Origin: JBFAPK01 sp040676675
Lineage (GTDB): Bacteria > Actinomycetota > Actinomycetes > Mycobacteriales > Micromonosporaceae
Length of the DNA: 64,000 nt
Assembly (NCBI RefSeq): GCF_040676675.1
Contig: NZ_JBFAPK010000001.1
Location: 638,213 to 702,212, forward strand
Direction: 5' to 3'
The notes beneath the pieces were generated by a model. That model worked only from the letters and a program-made list of their open reading frames with translations. It did no database searches and was not told the DNA's origin. Of this stretch, positions 16,201 through 24,071 are shown one piece after another. The position numbers were made by a program, and so were the translations under genes. Every line of letters begins with the position of its first letter. Within the stretch, counting starts at the first letter, position 1.

Positions 16201-16950
16201 TTACCGGTGGCCGGCCCGCTTGTCAGCGGCCGTTCGGCCTTCCTCGTACCAGCGGTAGTCGGCGGGCGACCGGTAGGGTGCGTTGAGCCAGGTAGAGGGC
16301 GACTGCGCCACCCGGGAAAGTTTTTCGGCGGTCGCCGCGCTGATCCGGCTGCCGCCCGCCACCAGGAGGCGGTCCAGCTCGCGGTGGGTCGCGACCAGAC
16401 ACTCCTTGGGCAGGCCGTAGACGCTGATCACCCCGGAGCCGACGAAGGTGAGGATCGGGGTGACGGGGATGTTCAGGCCGACCGCCGCGGACATCGCCTT
16501 GCTGGCCCGCTTGGCGTCGCGGCGCGCCTCGGAGACGTAGGGCGGGCGCTTGCCGTTGATCTGTACGACGTCACCCGCGATCAGGACGCGGGACCGGCCG
16601 TGATCGGCGACGGTGACGGCGAAGAGGCCGCTCGGCCCGATCGCGAGGAAACCGGCACGCTCGTCGCGGGTGCGGTCCAGGTCGAGCAGCTGCGTTTCCG
16701 GGAAGTCGGTACGCGGCCAGTCGATCACGTGCCAGGAGGGGCCGAGATGGTCGAGCTGATGGAGCGCCCGGGCTCCGGCCGCCTCGACCCGTCGGGCGTC
16801 GCGCTCGGCACGACGACGTCGGGCCCACTCCACCGGGGACGGTCGTAGCGGCTGCAGTGTCCCGGCCGAGTCGGGGGATCGACGATCTGCGCCTGCGGAA
16901 GGCAGCGCCCGGGGAGCAGGCACGGCTCGGCGCGCGGGAAAGACTGTCAT
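16201..16950 (-). CDS. NERD-like nuclease-related domain protein
   Basis: 249 aa. An N-terminal basic region with a long arginine-rich helix (RRRRAERDARRVEAAG) is followed by a domain resembling NERD: ALHQLDHLGPSWHVIDWPRTD, then FLAIGPSGLFAVTV (compare the usual 'vvgpgGvfvI'), and VLIAGDVVQINGKRPPYVSEAR. A lysine-rich helix and PVTPILTFVGSG follow. The family is related to restriction-type nuclease folds, but the catalytic acidic/lysine set is not clearly intact here. ATG 16950 follows GGAGGT; other in-frame starts lie upstream. No signal peptide. Confidence 0.72.
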   Translation of the reverse strand: MTVFPARRAVPAPRALPSAGADRRSPDSAGTLQPLRPSPVEWARRRRAERDARRVEAAGARALHQLDHLGPSWHVIDWPRTDFPETQLLDLDRTRDERAGFLAIGPSGLFAVTVADHGRSRVLIAGDVVQINGKRPPYVSEARRDAKRASKAMSAAVGLNIPVTPILTFVGSGVISVYGLPKECLVATHRELDRLLVAGGSRISAATAEKLSRVAQSPSTWLNAPYRSPADYRWYEEGRTAADKRAGHR

Positions 16951-17102
16951 CGCGACCTCCGGCAAAAGGTCCCTTGAAGTTATGTTCTCACTACCCTACG
17001 TGGCCGCACCGGTGGGGGAGCAAGCCGAAGCGCCGGAGTGAGTATGGATGAATGCCGTATTCACCCGAAGCCTCTTTTCCCGAATGGTGACAACCACTGC
17101 CC

Positions 17103-17108
17103 TACGCT
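17103..17108 (+). promoter_or_regulatory. -10 hexamer, leaderless arcA
   Basis: TACGCT ends 6 bases before GTG 17115. Confidence 0.65.
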
Positions 17109-17114
17109 GCGAAG

Positions 17115-18317
17115 GTGACCCACTACGTCGACAGCGAGGTCGGCCGGCTCGGCACGGTGCTGCTCCACCGGCCCGGCCCCGAACTGGCCAGGCTCACGCC
17201 GCGCAACAACGACTCCCTCCTCTTCGATGCGATCCCCTGGGTGGGGCGGGCCCAGGAGGAGCACGACGCGTTCGCCGCGGTGCTGCGCGAACGCGGAGTC
17301 GAGGTCCTCTACCTCGCCACCCTACTGGCGGAGACGCTCGCCATCCCGGAGGCGCGCGCCGAGTTGACCGAGCAGGTGCTCGGCGACCCGCGGCTCGGCG
17401 ACACGCTGCGCCGCCGTACCGCCGACCACCTGGCGGACCTCGGTCCCGCCGAACTGGCCGACGTGCTCGTCGCCGGCCTCGCGCGCGAGGAGCTCCGGCT
17501 CGGCGGCGACCGTCCCACCGGCCTGGTCCACGCCCTGATGGACCGGCACGAGTTCGTCATCGACCCGCTGCCGAACCTGCTCTTCACGCGGGACTCCTCG
17601 GTCTGGCTCCGGAACCGGGCCGCCGTGACCAGCCTGGCGATGCCGGCCCGCCAGCGCGAGACGAGCCTCACGGGCGCCATCTACCGGCACCACCCGCGAT
17701 TCGCCGGCACCCGGCTGCTCTACGACCCGACGCTCGAAACGGTCGAGGGCGGCGACGTCCTGCTGCTCGCGCCCGGCGTGGTCGCCGTCGGCGTCGGCGA
17801 GCGCACCACGCCCGCCGGAGCCGAACGGTTGGCCCGCCGCATGTTCCGGGTCGGGGTGGTCCGTACGGTGCTGGTGGTCCCGGTCGCGCAGCAGCGGGCC
17901 ACCATGCACCTCGACACTGTCTGCACGATGATCGATACCGACACCGTGCTGATGTACGCGAACGTCGCGCACGTCCTCGCCGCGTACACGGTGACGGCCG
18001 GCGACGACGGTGACCTACGGATCGACGGGCCGACGCCGTTCCTGCGCGCCGCCGCCGAGGCGATGGGCCTGGAGACGCTGCACCTGGTCGACACCGGCCT
18101 CGACCCGGTGACGGCCGAACGCGAGCAGTGGGACGACGGCAACAACACCCTGGCCATCGCGCCGCGGCTCTGCGTGGCCTACGAACGCAACGTGGAGACC
18201 AACGCGCAGCTGGAGCGGATCGGCATCGAGGTGATCCGCATCGCCGGTTCCGAACTCGGCTCCGGCCGGGGCGGCCCGAGGTGCATGTCCTGCCCGATCC
18301 TCCGCGAAGCCCGGTGA
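17115..18317 (+). CDS. arcA: arginine deiminase
   Basis: 400 aa arginine deiminase (arginine to citrulline plus ammonia). The family's conserved blocks are all present: RLGTVLLHRPGPEL at the N-terminus, LPNLLFTRDSSVWL, EGGDVLLL, the catalytic histidine in TMHLDTVCTMID, WDDGNN, and the catalytic cysteine in GGPRCMSCPILR near residue 390. The start is GTG 17115 with TACGCT 6 bases upstream. No arcB, arcC or arginine/ornithine antiporter genes flank it, so the full fermentative pathway is not clustered here. It shares a superfamily with ddaH at 3.6 kb. Confidence 0.95.
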   Translation: MTHYVDSEVGRLGTVLLHRPGPELARLTPRNNDSLLFDAIPWVGRAQEEHDAFAAVLRERGVEVLYLATLLAETLAIPEARAELTEQVLGDPRLGDTLRRRTADHLADLGPAELADVLVAGLAREELRLGGDRPTGLVHALMDRHEFVIDPLPNLLFTRDSSVWLRNRAAVTSLAMPARQRETSLTGAIYRHHPRFAGTRLLYDPTLETVEGGDVLLLAPGVVAVGVGERTTPAGAERLARRMFRVGVVRTVLVVPVAQQRATMHLDTVCTMIDTDTVLMYANVAHVLAAYTVTAGDDGDLRIDGPTPFLRAAAEAMGLETLHLVDTGLDPVTAEREQWDDGNNTLAIAPRLCVAYERNVETNAQLERIGIEVIRIAGSELGSGRGGPRCMSCPILREAR

Positions 18318-18322
18318 CCCCA

Positions 18323-18367
18323 GCGAGTCGCGCCGCCGTCCGCAGGCGCCACCAAGCGGAGGGAGCG
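18323..18367. repeat. 45-bp dispersed intergenic repeat, copy 1
   Basis: This 45-base element begins GCGAGTCGCGCCGCCG and ends AAGCGGAGGGAGCG. It matches 52758-52802 at 43 of 45 positions. Both copies lie downstream of gene ends. Confidence 0.85.
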
Positions 18368-18401
18368 TGCGAGCCGCGCCGGCGGAGCCGGCGCCAGCGG
18401 C

Positions 18402-19289
18402 TCAGCGCAACGTGAGCTGACGGCCGAGTAGGCCCTGCTTGGCGCGGCGCCCGGCGGCGTCGAGGGGGGCGGCCTCGGCCAGCGCCTCGGCGTACCGCTT
18501 GGCGAACTCGGCGACCGGCGCCTCCCACCGGTCGGCCTCCGGCTCGCGGGGCAGGTCCCAGACGGGCACCAGCCGACCGTGCGCCCGGAACATGCCGGCG
18601 AACTTCGTACCCTCGCCGAGCAGCAGTTCGTTGGCGGCGCTCAGCCGGGCCAGCGCGTCGAGCGCGGCGTCCTCGTCCTCCGGCAGGACCCAGCGCACGT
18701 GCGCCTTGTCCGGGACGCGGCACCAGTACGCGGCCGGGGCGGCGGCGAGCCGGACGGTCGGGTAGATCGACGCGTTCGCCCGCTCCAGCGACGCCTGGAC
18801 GTTCGGGTCCCCGGCGGCCTCCGGGTCGAGCCAGAAGTCGAAGCCGTCGTGCATGGTGACGTCGAGCGGGCCGTCGACCAGGATGTCCTGGAGCCGGGGT
18901 CCCGCGCCGGGCAGGGCCGGCACCGTCACGGTGCCGCCGGGCTCGGTCTCGAGCGCCCGCAGCAGCGCCACGGCGAGGTCCCGGGAGACGTCGCCGGACT
19001 GTACGTGCCGTTGCAGACCGACCAGCACCCGCCCGTCGGGCCGGGCGACCGCGGGCGCGGCCATCGGCAGCACGGTGGCGAGGCTCACCGGACGGTCGCC
19101 GTACCGCTCGACCAGGTCGGGTACGAGCGTCAGCGGCGCGGAGGCGGCCGGTACCAGCTCGCGGAGCGCGATCCACTCCGGCTCGTCCACCAGACCCTCG
19201 AACGGCCGCGGCACGAAGATGTCGCGTACCTTCTCGCGCTTGGGCGCGGCCTCGCCGCCGGGGCGCTGGCTCTTTCGACGCTTGCTCAC
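18402..19289 (-). CDS. DUF5926-type protein
   Basis: 295 aa, cytoplasmic. The N-terminus VSKRRKSQRPG is strongly basic, followed by DIFVPRPFEGLVDEPEWIALRELVPAASAPL, the opening block of the actinobacterial DUF5926 family. The rest alternates acidic and hydrophobic segments without a recognised catalytic motif. GTG 19289 is fixed by TAGGCT 8 bases upstream; longer in-frame readings run into the neighbouring ATPase gene. Family function unknown. Convergent with arcA. Confidence 0.78.
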   Translation of the reverse strand: MSKRRKSQRPGGEAAPKREKVRDIFVPRPFEGLVDEPEWIALRELVPAASAPLTLVPDLVERYGDRPVSLATVLPMAAPAVARPDGRVLVGLQRHVQSGDVSRDLAVALLRALETEPGGTVTVPALPGAGPRLQDILVDGPLDVTMHDGFDFWLDPEAAGDPNVQASLERANASIYPTVRLAAAPAAYWCRVPDKAHVRWVLPEDEDAALDALARLSAANELLLGEGTKFAGMFRAHGRLVPVWDLPREPEADRWEAPVAEFAKRYAEALAEAAPLDAAGRRAKQGLLGRQLTLR

Positions 19290-19297
19290 GCCAAGAG

Positions 19298-19303
19298 AGC
19301 CTA
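19298..19303 (-). promoter_or_regulatory. -10 hexamer, leaderless DUF5926 gene
   Basis: TAGGCT on the minus strand ends 8 bases before GTG 19289. It includes the stop codon of the upstream gene. Confidence 0.6.
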
Positions 19304-19831
19304 GGCCATGCGCTCGGGTGTCACCGCCGGGCCGCGCTGGATCGCGTCGGGTCCGGTCCCGGCGTCCCCGCCGCTCGGCGCGGTGGGCGGCCCGGCCGGG
19401 ACGAGTACCTGCTGGACGGGCTCGACCAGCTCCGCCCAGACGCTCTGACCCAGCCCGTCGCGCTCGACACCCCAGCGGCGCGACAGCGCGGCCACGATGG
19501 TCAGCCCCCGTCCGTCGGCGGAGTAGAGGCTGGCCGTACGGGGCTTCGGCGGGCTGCCACCGCCGCCGTCGGTCACCCGGACCTGCAACCACTGCCCCTC
19601 CGGCTCGGGGCGCAGCCGCCACGCCACCCGGACCACGCCGCCGGGCAGGGGCTCGGCGTGCCGTACGGCGTTGCCGACGAGTTCGGCCAGCACCGCCACC
19701 GCGTCCGCGAGCAACGTCGGCCGGACGAGTCCGGCGAGTTCACGGGAGAGCCGTTGTCGTGCGATCCGGGCGGCGCGGGCATGGTGCGGTACCACCACGC
19801 ACCAGGCGCGCTCGTTGCGCGTCGTGGACAC
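19301..19831 (-). CDS. ATP-binding protein, anti-sigma-factor-like HATPase
   Basis: 176 aa with a single GHKL ATPase domain of the RsbW/SpoIIAB-like actinobacterial type. The N box is AVLAELVGNAVRHAEPLPGG, the G1 box VRVTDGGGGSPP, and the G2 region SADGRGLTIVAALSRRWGV. The proline-rich tail after about residue 150 lacks domain features. Such proteins usually bind a sigma factor or act as stand-alone kinases of anti-sigma antagonists. It starts at GTG 19831, only 45 bases after the histidine kinase gene, so probably co-transcribed with it. Confidence 0.87.
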   Translation of the reverse strand: MSTTRNERAWCVVVPHHARAARIARQRLSRELAGLVRPTLLADAVAVLAELVGNAVRHAEPLPGGVVRVAWRLRPEPEGQWLQVRVTDGGGGSPPKPRTASLYSADGRGLTIVAALSRRWGVERDGLGQSVWAELVEPVQQVLVPAGPPTAPSGGDAGTGPDAIQRGPAVTPERMA

Positions 19832-19875
19832 GGCCAGGTGCCTCCTCGCCGACCGCAGGTATCAGCCGCTGCGGC

Positions 19876-21339
19876 TCACCCTCGGGGAAGTCGCACCTCT
19901 GCGACGGTACCGCCCTGGGGGCGTGGCCGTAGCGATACCCAGCCACTTTGTCGCTCCACGATGCGCCGTACCAGGTAGAGGCCGAGGCCCGCCCCCGGGT
20001 ACCGCCGCCGGTCGCCCGACTCGCCCTGCCAGAAGCGCTCGAAGGCGCGTTCGACGTGCTCGGGTCGGATGCCGATGCCGCGGTCGCTGATCCGGAACGC
20101 GACCGTGTGCTCGTCGGCGTCGGCGCTCAGCTCGACCGGGGAACCGGCCGGCGAGTACTTGCCGGCGTTGGTGGCCAGCTCGGTCAGCACTGTGGACAGG
20201 CTGGCCCGGTCGCCGAGCGCCTTGGGCAGGTCGCGGGGGAGCCGGACGGTCATCCGCGGGCGCAGGTCCGAGGGCAGGTCGGTCAGGGCCCGGTGCAGCG
20301 CCTCGACCAGGTCGAACGGCAGGGGCGGCGAGCCGCCCACCGGGCCGGCGTCGTTCGCTGAGGCGAGCAGCCGGTCGACGAGCCGGGCCAGCTCGTCGGC
20401 GCGCTGCCCGATGATCCGCGCCGCCTGGCGTCGGTCGGGCTCGGAGATCGACTCCCAGTGATGGCTGAGCGTGTCCGCGTACCCCTTGATGACGGTGACC
20501 GGCGTGCGCAGTTCGTGGCTGGTGACGGCGATGAAGAGGTCCCGGTCGTAGTCGCGTTCGTGCTGGTCGGTGACGTCCCGGAAGGTGACCACCCGGTACG
20601 CCACGACGCCGCCCGGCAACTCGCCCGAGGTGATTCTCAGCCACCGGCCGTCGGGTAGCCGGTGGTCCGTGACCTGTCCGGGCGGCGGGAGCGGAAACGG
20701 CAGCGGTTGGTTGATCATCCGTGCGGCCTGGTGTCCGGTGACCCGTTCGGCGGCGGGGTTCCAGAGCCGGACGTAGCCGTCCCGGTCGACGATCGCCAAC
20801 CCGTCGGCGAGCGCGGCGAGCACCGCGCCGTCGCCGTGTACCGGCAGCCCGGTCTGGTCGCCGTAGATGTGCGCGACGCAGGAGGCGAGGTACGCCATGA
20901 CCGTGTGGTGCTCGGTGTCGCCCCGGTCGTCGGCGCGGGGGAAGAACGCGTGCAGGCCACCGACCGCCACGCCACCGATCTCGGCGCGCGCCGCCATCAT
21001 CCGGCGCAGCCCCCGACCGGTCAGCTGGTGGGCCAGCTCGCCGTCGAGGGTGTCCACGCGGAACTCCTGTGCCCGCGGGCCGACCAGCACCCGGGTGGTG
21101 ACCGGGTCGGCGGCCGGTACGGGCCGGCCGAGCGTCCAGTCTGCGGCGCCGGTGGCGGCGATGACGCGCCCGCCGGCGGGACCGTACTCGACGAAGGCCA
21201 TCCCCGTGGCGCCCAGCGCGCGCTGGGCGAGGCGTAGCAGGTGGTTGAGGACCGGTAGCCCGGAGTCCCCGGAGTTGATCATCTCGATGATGACGGTGTG
21301 ACCGGCGATGAGAGCGGCATAGTCGGGACGCTCCGGCAT
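19876..21339 (-). CDS. sensor histidine kinase, GAF-PAS-HisKA-HATPase
   Basis: 487 aa soluble sensor kinase with no membrane segment. Residues about 15-165 form a GAF-like domain (VLNHLLRLAQRALGATGMAFVEYGP). About 170-265 is a PAS domain (ALADGLAIVDRDGYVRLWNPAAERVTGH) with a PAC-like tail. The phosphoacceptor His in FIAVTSHELRTPVTVIKGY is near residue 275. The HATPase has N box ELATNAGKYSPAG, DRGIGI and GAGLGLYLVRRIVE. ATG 21339 is the start. No response regulator is adjacent; the downstream stand-alone HATPase gene is its probable operon partner. Confidence 0.92.
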   Translation of the reverse strand: MPERPDYAALIAGHTVIIEMINSGDSGLPVLNHLLRLAQRALGATGMAFVEYGPAGGRVIAATGAADWTLGRPVPAADPVTTRVLVGPRAQEFRVDTLDGELAHQLTGRGLRRMMAARAEIGGVAVGGLHAFFPRADDRGDTEHHTVMAYLASCVAHIYGDQTGLPVHGDGAVLAALADGLAIVDRDGYVRLWNPAAERVTGHQAARMINQPLPFPLPPPGQVTDHRLPDGRWLRITSGELPGGVVAYRVVTFRDVTDQHERDYDRDLFIAVTSHELRTPVTVIKGYADTLSHHWESISEPDRRQAARIIGQRADELARLVDRLLASANDAGPVGGSPPLPFDLVEALHRALTDLPSDLRPRMTVRLPRDLPKALGDRASLSTVLTELATNAGKYSPAGSPVELSADADEHTVAFRISDRGIGIRPEHVERAFERFWQGESGDRRRYPGAGLGLYLVRRIVERQSGWVSLRPRPQGGTVAEVRLPRG

Positions 21340-21536
21340 GCCCCGAGTCTGCCCGCTCCACTCCGGATCCCGCAGCCCCGGTCCCGGGCTGTTCCGGCTG
21401 GCGCCAATCCGACCCGGCGGCACCGGGGGACCCGGCCAGCCACCGCCGCCGATCGGCCGGCCGACCGCCCCCGCCCCACCGCCGGGCCGGGCGCCGCCGG
21501 TCGGGGTGGTCCCGCCGCCGGGCGGGTCCGGCCGGG

Positions 21537-22349
21537 TCACCGGCCCAGCCGCTGCAGGACCAGCGCCGGCCGGTCCGTGATCACGCCGTCGACCCCCTGG
21601 TCGAGAACGAGGTCGAGATCGGCCGGTTCGTTCACGGTCCAGACGTAGACCGGGTAGCCGGCGTCCCGGAGCCGGGAGACCAGCTGCGGCCGGGCGCGCA
21701 CCAGCCCGAGGCCGGGGCCGGCGATCCGGGCGCCGAACGGCAGCCGGTTCATCCGGAGCCAGGGCGGCAGCGCCTCCAGCAACAGCACGGTCGGCAGCTC
21801 CGGAGCGAGTTCCCGGATCCGCCGTACGGCCAGTGGGGAGAAGGACATGACGGTCACCCGTACCGGGGCGGCACCGGTGCCGTCGACCAGGCCGTGCCGG
21901 CGGAGCAGCGTGACGAGCCGCCGCTCGACGTCCGAACCGTACCGGGTCGGGTGTTTCGTCTCGATGAGCAGCTCGATCCGGCGCCCGGCCGACCGTACGG
22001 CGCGCAGCAGCCCGTCGAGCGTCAGCAACCGGGTCCGGCTCGGGTCGGCGGGGATGTCGGTCGGAAGGTCCTCCACCGGCATCCCGTCGACGGACTCGCC
22101 CGGATGCCAGGAGCCGAAGTCGAGTTCGTTCAGCTCGGCGAGGGTGTAGGCGCTGACCCGGCCCCGGCCGTTGCTGGTCCGGTCGAGCCGCCGGTCGTGT
22201 ACGCAGACCAGGTGGCCGTCCCGGGTGAGGCGTACGTCGCACTCCAGCCCGTCGGCGCCCTCGTCGAGCGCGCGCAGGTAGGCGGCGAGCGTGTGTTCCG
22301 GCAGGGCCGCGGACGAGCCGCGGTGGGCGAACACCAGCGGGGTGGGCAC
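21537..22349 (-). CDS. glycerophosphodiester phosphodiesterase
   Basis: 270 aa GDPD (TIM barrel) hydrolysing glycerophosphodiesters to glycerol 3-phosphate and an alcohol. Conserved residues are in LVFAHRGSSAALPEHTLAAY, DGLECDVRLTRDGHLVCVHDRRLDRTSNG and IELLIETKHP; the C-terminal VYVWTVNEPADLDLVLDQGVDGVITDRP is diagnostic. No signal peptide, so cytoplasmic. The start is GTG 22349, or GTG 22361, which sits 5 bases after the rhodanese stop. Likely in an operon with the rhodanese gene. Confidence 0.92.
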   Translation of the reverse strand: MPTPLVFAHRGSSAALPEHTLAAYLRALDEGADGLECDVRLTRDGHLVCVHDRRLDRTSNGRGRVSAYTLAELNELDFGSWHPGESVDGMPVEDLPTDIPADPSRTRLLTLDGLLRAVRSAGRRIELLIETKHPTRYGSDVERRLVTLLRRHGLVDGTGAAPVRVTVMSFSPLAVRRIRELAPELPTVLLLEALPPWLRMNRLPFGARIAGPGLGLVRARPQLVSRLRDAGYPVYVWTVNEPADLDLVLDQGVDGVITDRPALVLQRLGR

Positions 22350-22366
22350 GGCGTGGTCCACTCGAC

Positions 22367-22702
22367 CTAGATGACCTGGGCCGGGCTTCCGTCCTCGCTC
22401 ACGAGCTTCCGGCCGGCGGCCGCCCACTCCCGCATACCGCCGTCCAGGTTGCGGACGTTGTCCCAGCCGTTGCCGATCAGGTAGTTCACCACCTGGGCCG
22501 AGCGGCCGCCGGAGCGGCAGACCACCACGACGTCCCCCTCGTTCGGCACCTCGGCGAGCCGGGCGGGCAGTTGCATCATCGGCAGGTGGTGGGCGCCGGG
22601 CGCGTGTCCGGCCGACCACTCGTCGGGCTCGCGCACGTCGAGCAGGTAGGCGCCGTCGGGAACCTCGGGCGGGGTCACGGAGGGAACATCGGGTCCGAAC
22701 AC
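22367..22702 (-). CDS. rhodanese-like domain protein
   Basis: 111 aa single rhodanese domain for sulfur transfer or thiol chemistry. It has YLLDVREPDEWSAGHAPGAHHLPM and the active-site loop VVVCRSGGRSAQV with the persulfide-forming cysteine, then GWDNVRNLDGGMREWAAAG. GTG 22702 is supported by TAGGCT 8 bases upstream; TTG 22711 overlaps that hexamer and is rejected. First gene of a probable two-gene unit with the phosphodiesterase. Confidence 0.9.
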   Translation of the reverse strand: MFGPDVPSVTPPEVPDGAYLLDVREPDEWSAGHAPGAHHLPMMQLPARLAEVPNEGDVVVVCRSGGRSAQVVNYLIGNGWDNVRNLDGGMREWAAAGRKLVSEDGSPAQVI

Positions 22703-22710
22703 GGGTACCA

Positions 22711-22716
22711 AGCCTA
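22711..22716 (-). promoter_or_regulatory. -10 hexamer, leaderless rhodanese gene
   Basis: TAGGCT on the minus strand ends 8 bases before GTG 22702. Confidence 0.6.
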
Positions 22717-22780
22717 GGCCATCGGCTTTCGGCCATCACGAACCCGCGCTCGACCGGCAATCCGCGAGACATCATCCGGG

Positions 22781-22805
22781 GGCCCGGCCCGGCCCGGCCC
22801 GGCCC
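22781..22805. repeat. GGCCC pentamer repeat, 5 copies
   Basis: Five perfect GGCCC units in the space after the first LCP gene. Confidence 0.8.
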
Positions 22806-22829
22806 GGCGCGGTCCGCCACGGGATACCC

Positions 22830-23954
22830 CTAGATGTGGTTCACCCACTTCGGGTTCGCCCGTATCCAGTCGTCGACGGTCTGTTCGCGCATCGACCGGA
22901 ACAGCCCGCTCGCCCCCTCGTCGAGCACCACGTACGAGACGTCGTCGATCATTTCCGGGTACGACGGCACCTGCACCCCCACCAGCGAGTCGGTATGGAG
23001 GCCGCGGAGCGCGAAGACCAGGTCTTCGAGGGCGAAACCGTTCGTGTCGGCGGTGACCGAGGAGCCGATGGCGCGGATCAGCTGGTCGAGCTTGACCGGC
23101 TTGGTCAGCAGCCCCTCTGTCGAGATCTTGTCCAGGATCGCCTTGAGTAGTTGCTGCTGGTGGCGTTGCCGGTCGTAGTCGCCGTTGGGCAGGTCGTACC
23201 GCTGCCGGGCGAAGTCGAGCGCCTGCGCGCCGCTCATCCGCTGGCAACCCGGCTGGAAGAGGGTCTGGGTGTGGATCGAGCGTACGGGCGCGTCGACGCA
23301 CATCTGCACCCCGCCGAGCAGGTCGATCACCCGGCGGAATCCGGAGAAGTCGATCAAGGCGGCGCCGTCGAACCGGACTCCGGTGAGCCGGGTCAGGGCC
23401 GCCGAGAGCAGGCGCGTGCCGCCCCGGCCGCCCCCGCCGTGCTGGAACGCCGCGTTGATCTTGTCGGAGCCGCCGGGGTACCCGCCGTCCGCCGAGGCCG
23501 GTATGTCAACGAGCAGGTCGCGAGGTATCGAGATCAGCTGCGCCCGGCTCAGTCCGGCCGGGATGTGCATGATCATGATGGTGTCGGAGCGCTGCTCGTC
23601 CGGCGCCGCGCCGGGCCGCTGGTCGGAGCCGACCAGCAGGTAGTTCAGCGGCCCGCTGATCGAGGTCCGCTCGTGCCGGGCCGACGGGTCGAGGAGCAGG
23701 TCCCGGAAGACGCTCCGGTCGTACCGGTCGGCCAGGATCGGTATCCCGATCCCGGCGGCGCCGGCGACGAGGAGCAGTACCAGTCCGAGCCCGGTCAGTA
23801 CCCGGGCCCAGACCGGCGAACGGGTACGTGCCGTTCCGGGGCCGGCCTCCCCTCCCGCTCGGGCGACGGCCGGCGGACCCTGCTGTTGGTCTGGTGGACT
23901 GTGCCGTTCGTTCCGTGGGTCCGACCGACGCGGACCTCGCCTGAATCTGGACGT
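22830..23954 (-). CDS. LCP family protein 1 (start codon unclear)
   Basis: LytR-CpsA-Psr ligase, the enzyme class that moves polymers such as teichoic acid or arabinogalactan from a lipid carrier to peptidoglycan. The open frame holds a proline-rich cytoplasmic tail, a membrane segment (VLTGLGLVLLLVAGAAGIGI), then the LCP core: LNYLLVGSDQRP, SDTIMIMHIP, LISIPRDLLVDIP, INAAFQHGG, FDGAALIDFSGF, ALDFARQRYDLPNGDYDRQRHQQ. The first in-frame ATG is at 23576, after the core has begun; the frame is open upstream to a stop at 23990 with no ATG, GTG or TTG. The end given, 23954, is an ACG codon 4 bases after GGGAGG and is only a best guess; GTC 23957 is another possibility. Confidence 0.8.
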   Translation of the reverse strand, partial: TSRFRRGPRRSDPRNERHSPPDQQQGPPAVARAGGEAGPGTARTRSPVWARVLTGLGLVLLLVAGAAGIGIPILADRYDRSVFRDLLLDPSARHERTSISGPLNYLLVGSDQRPGAAPDEQRSDTIMIMHIPAGLSRAQLISIPRDLLVDIPASADGGYPGGSDKINAAFQHGGGGRGGTRLLSAALTRLTGVRFDGAALIDFSGFRRVIDLLGGVQMCVDAPVRSIHTQTLFQPGCQRMSGAQALDFARQRYDLPNGDYDRQRHQQQLLKAILDKISTEGLLTKPVKLDQLIRAIGSSVTADTNGFALEDLVFALRGLHTDSLVGVQVPSYPEMIDDVSYVVLDEGASGLFRSMREQTVDDWIRANPKWVNHI

Positions 23955-23975
23955 GACGCCTCCCGGACCCGACTG

Positions 23976-23992
23976 CGTGAGACTTCCTCACG
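23976..23992. other. small hairpin upstream of LCP 1
   Basis: Six-bp stem CGTGAG / CTCACG with a 5-base loop, just upstream of the coding frame of the first LCP gene. The left arm of the transcript includes a GTG that is out of frame with the LCP protein. Confidence 0.4.
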
Positions 23993-24071
23993 TCAGGACG
24001 GGGCCGACTACCCGCTCTCCGGCGTTTCTAGCCTGCGGCGGGCGGCGTGGTCCGGTCCGACCCGTGGTTGC

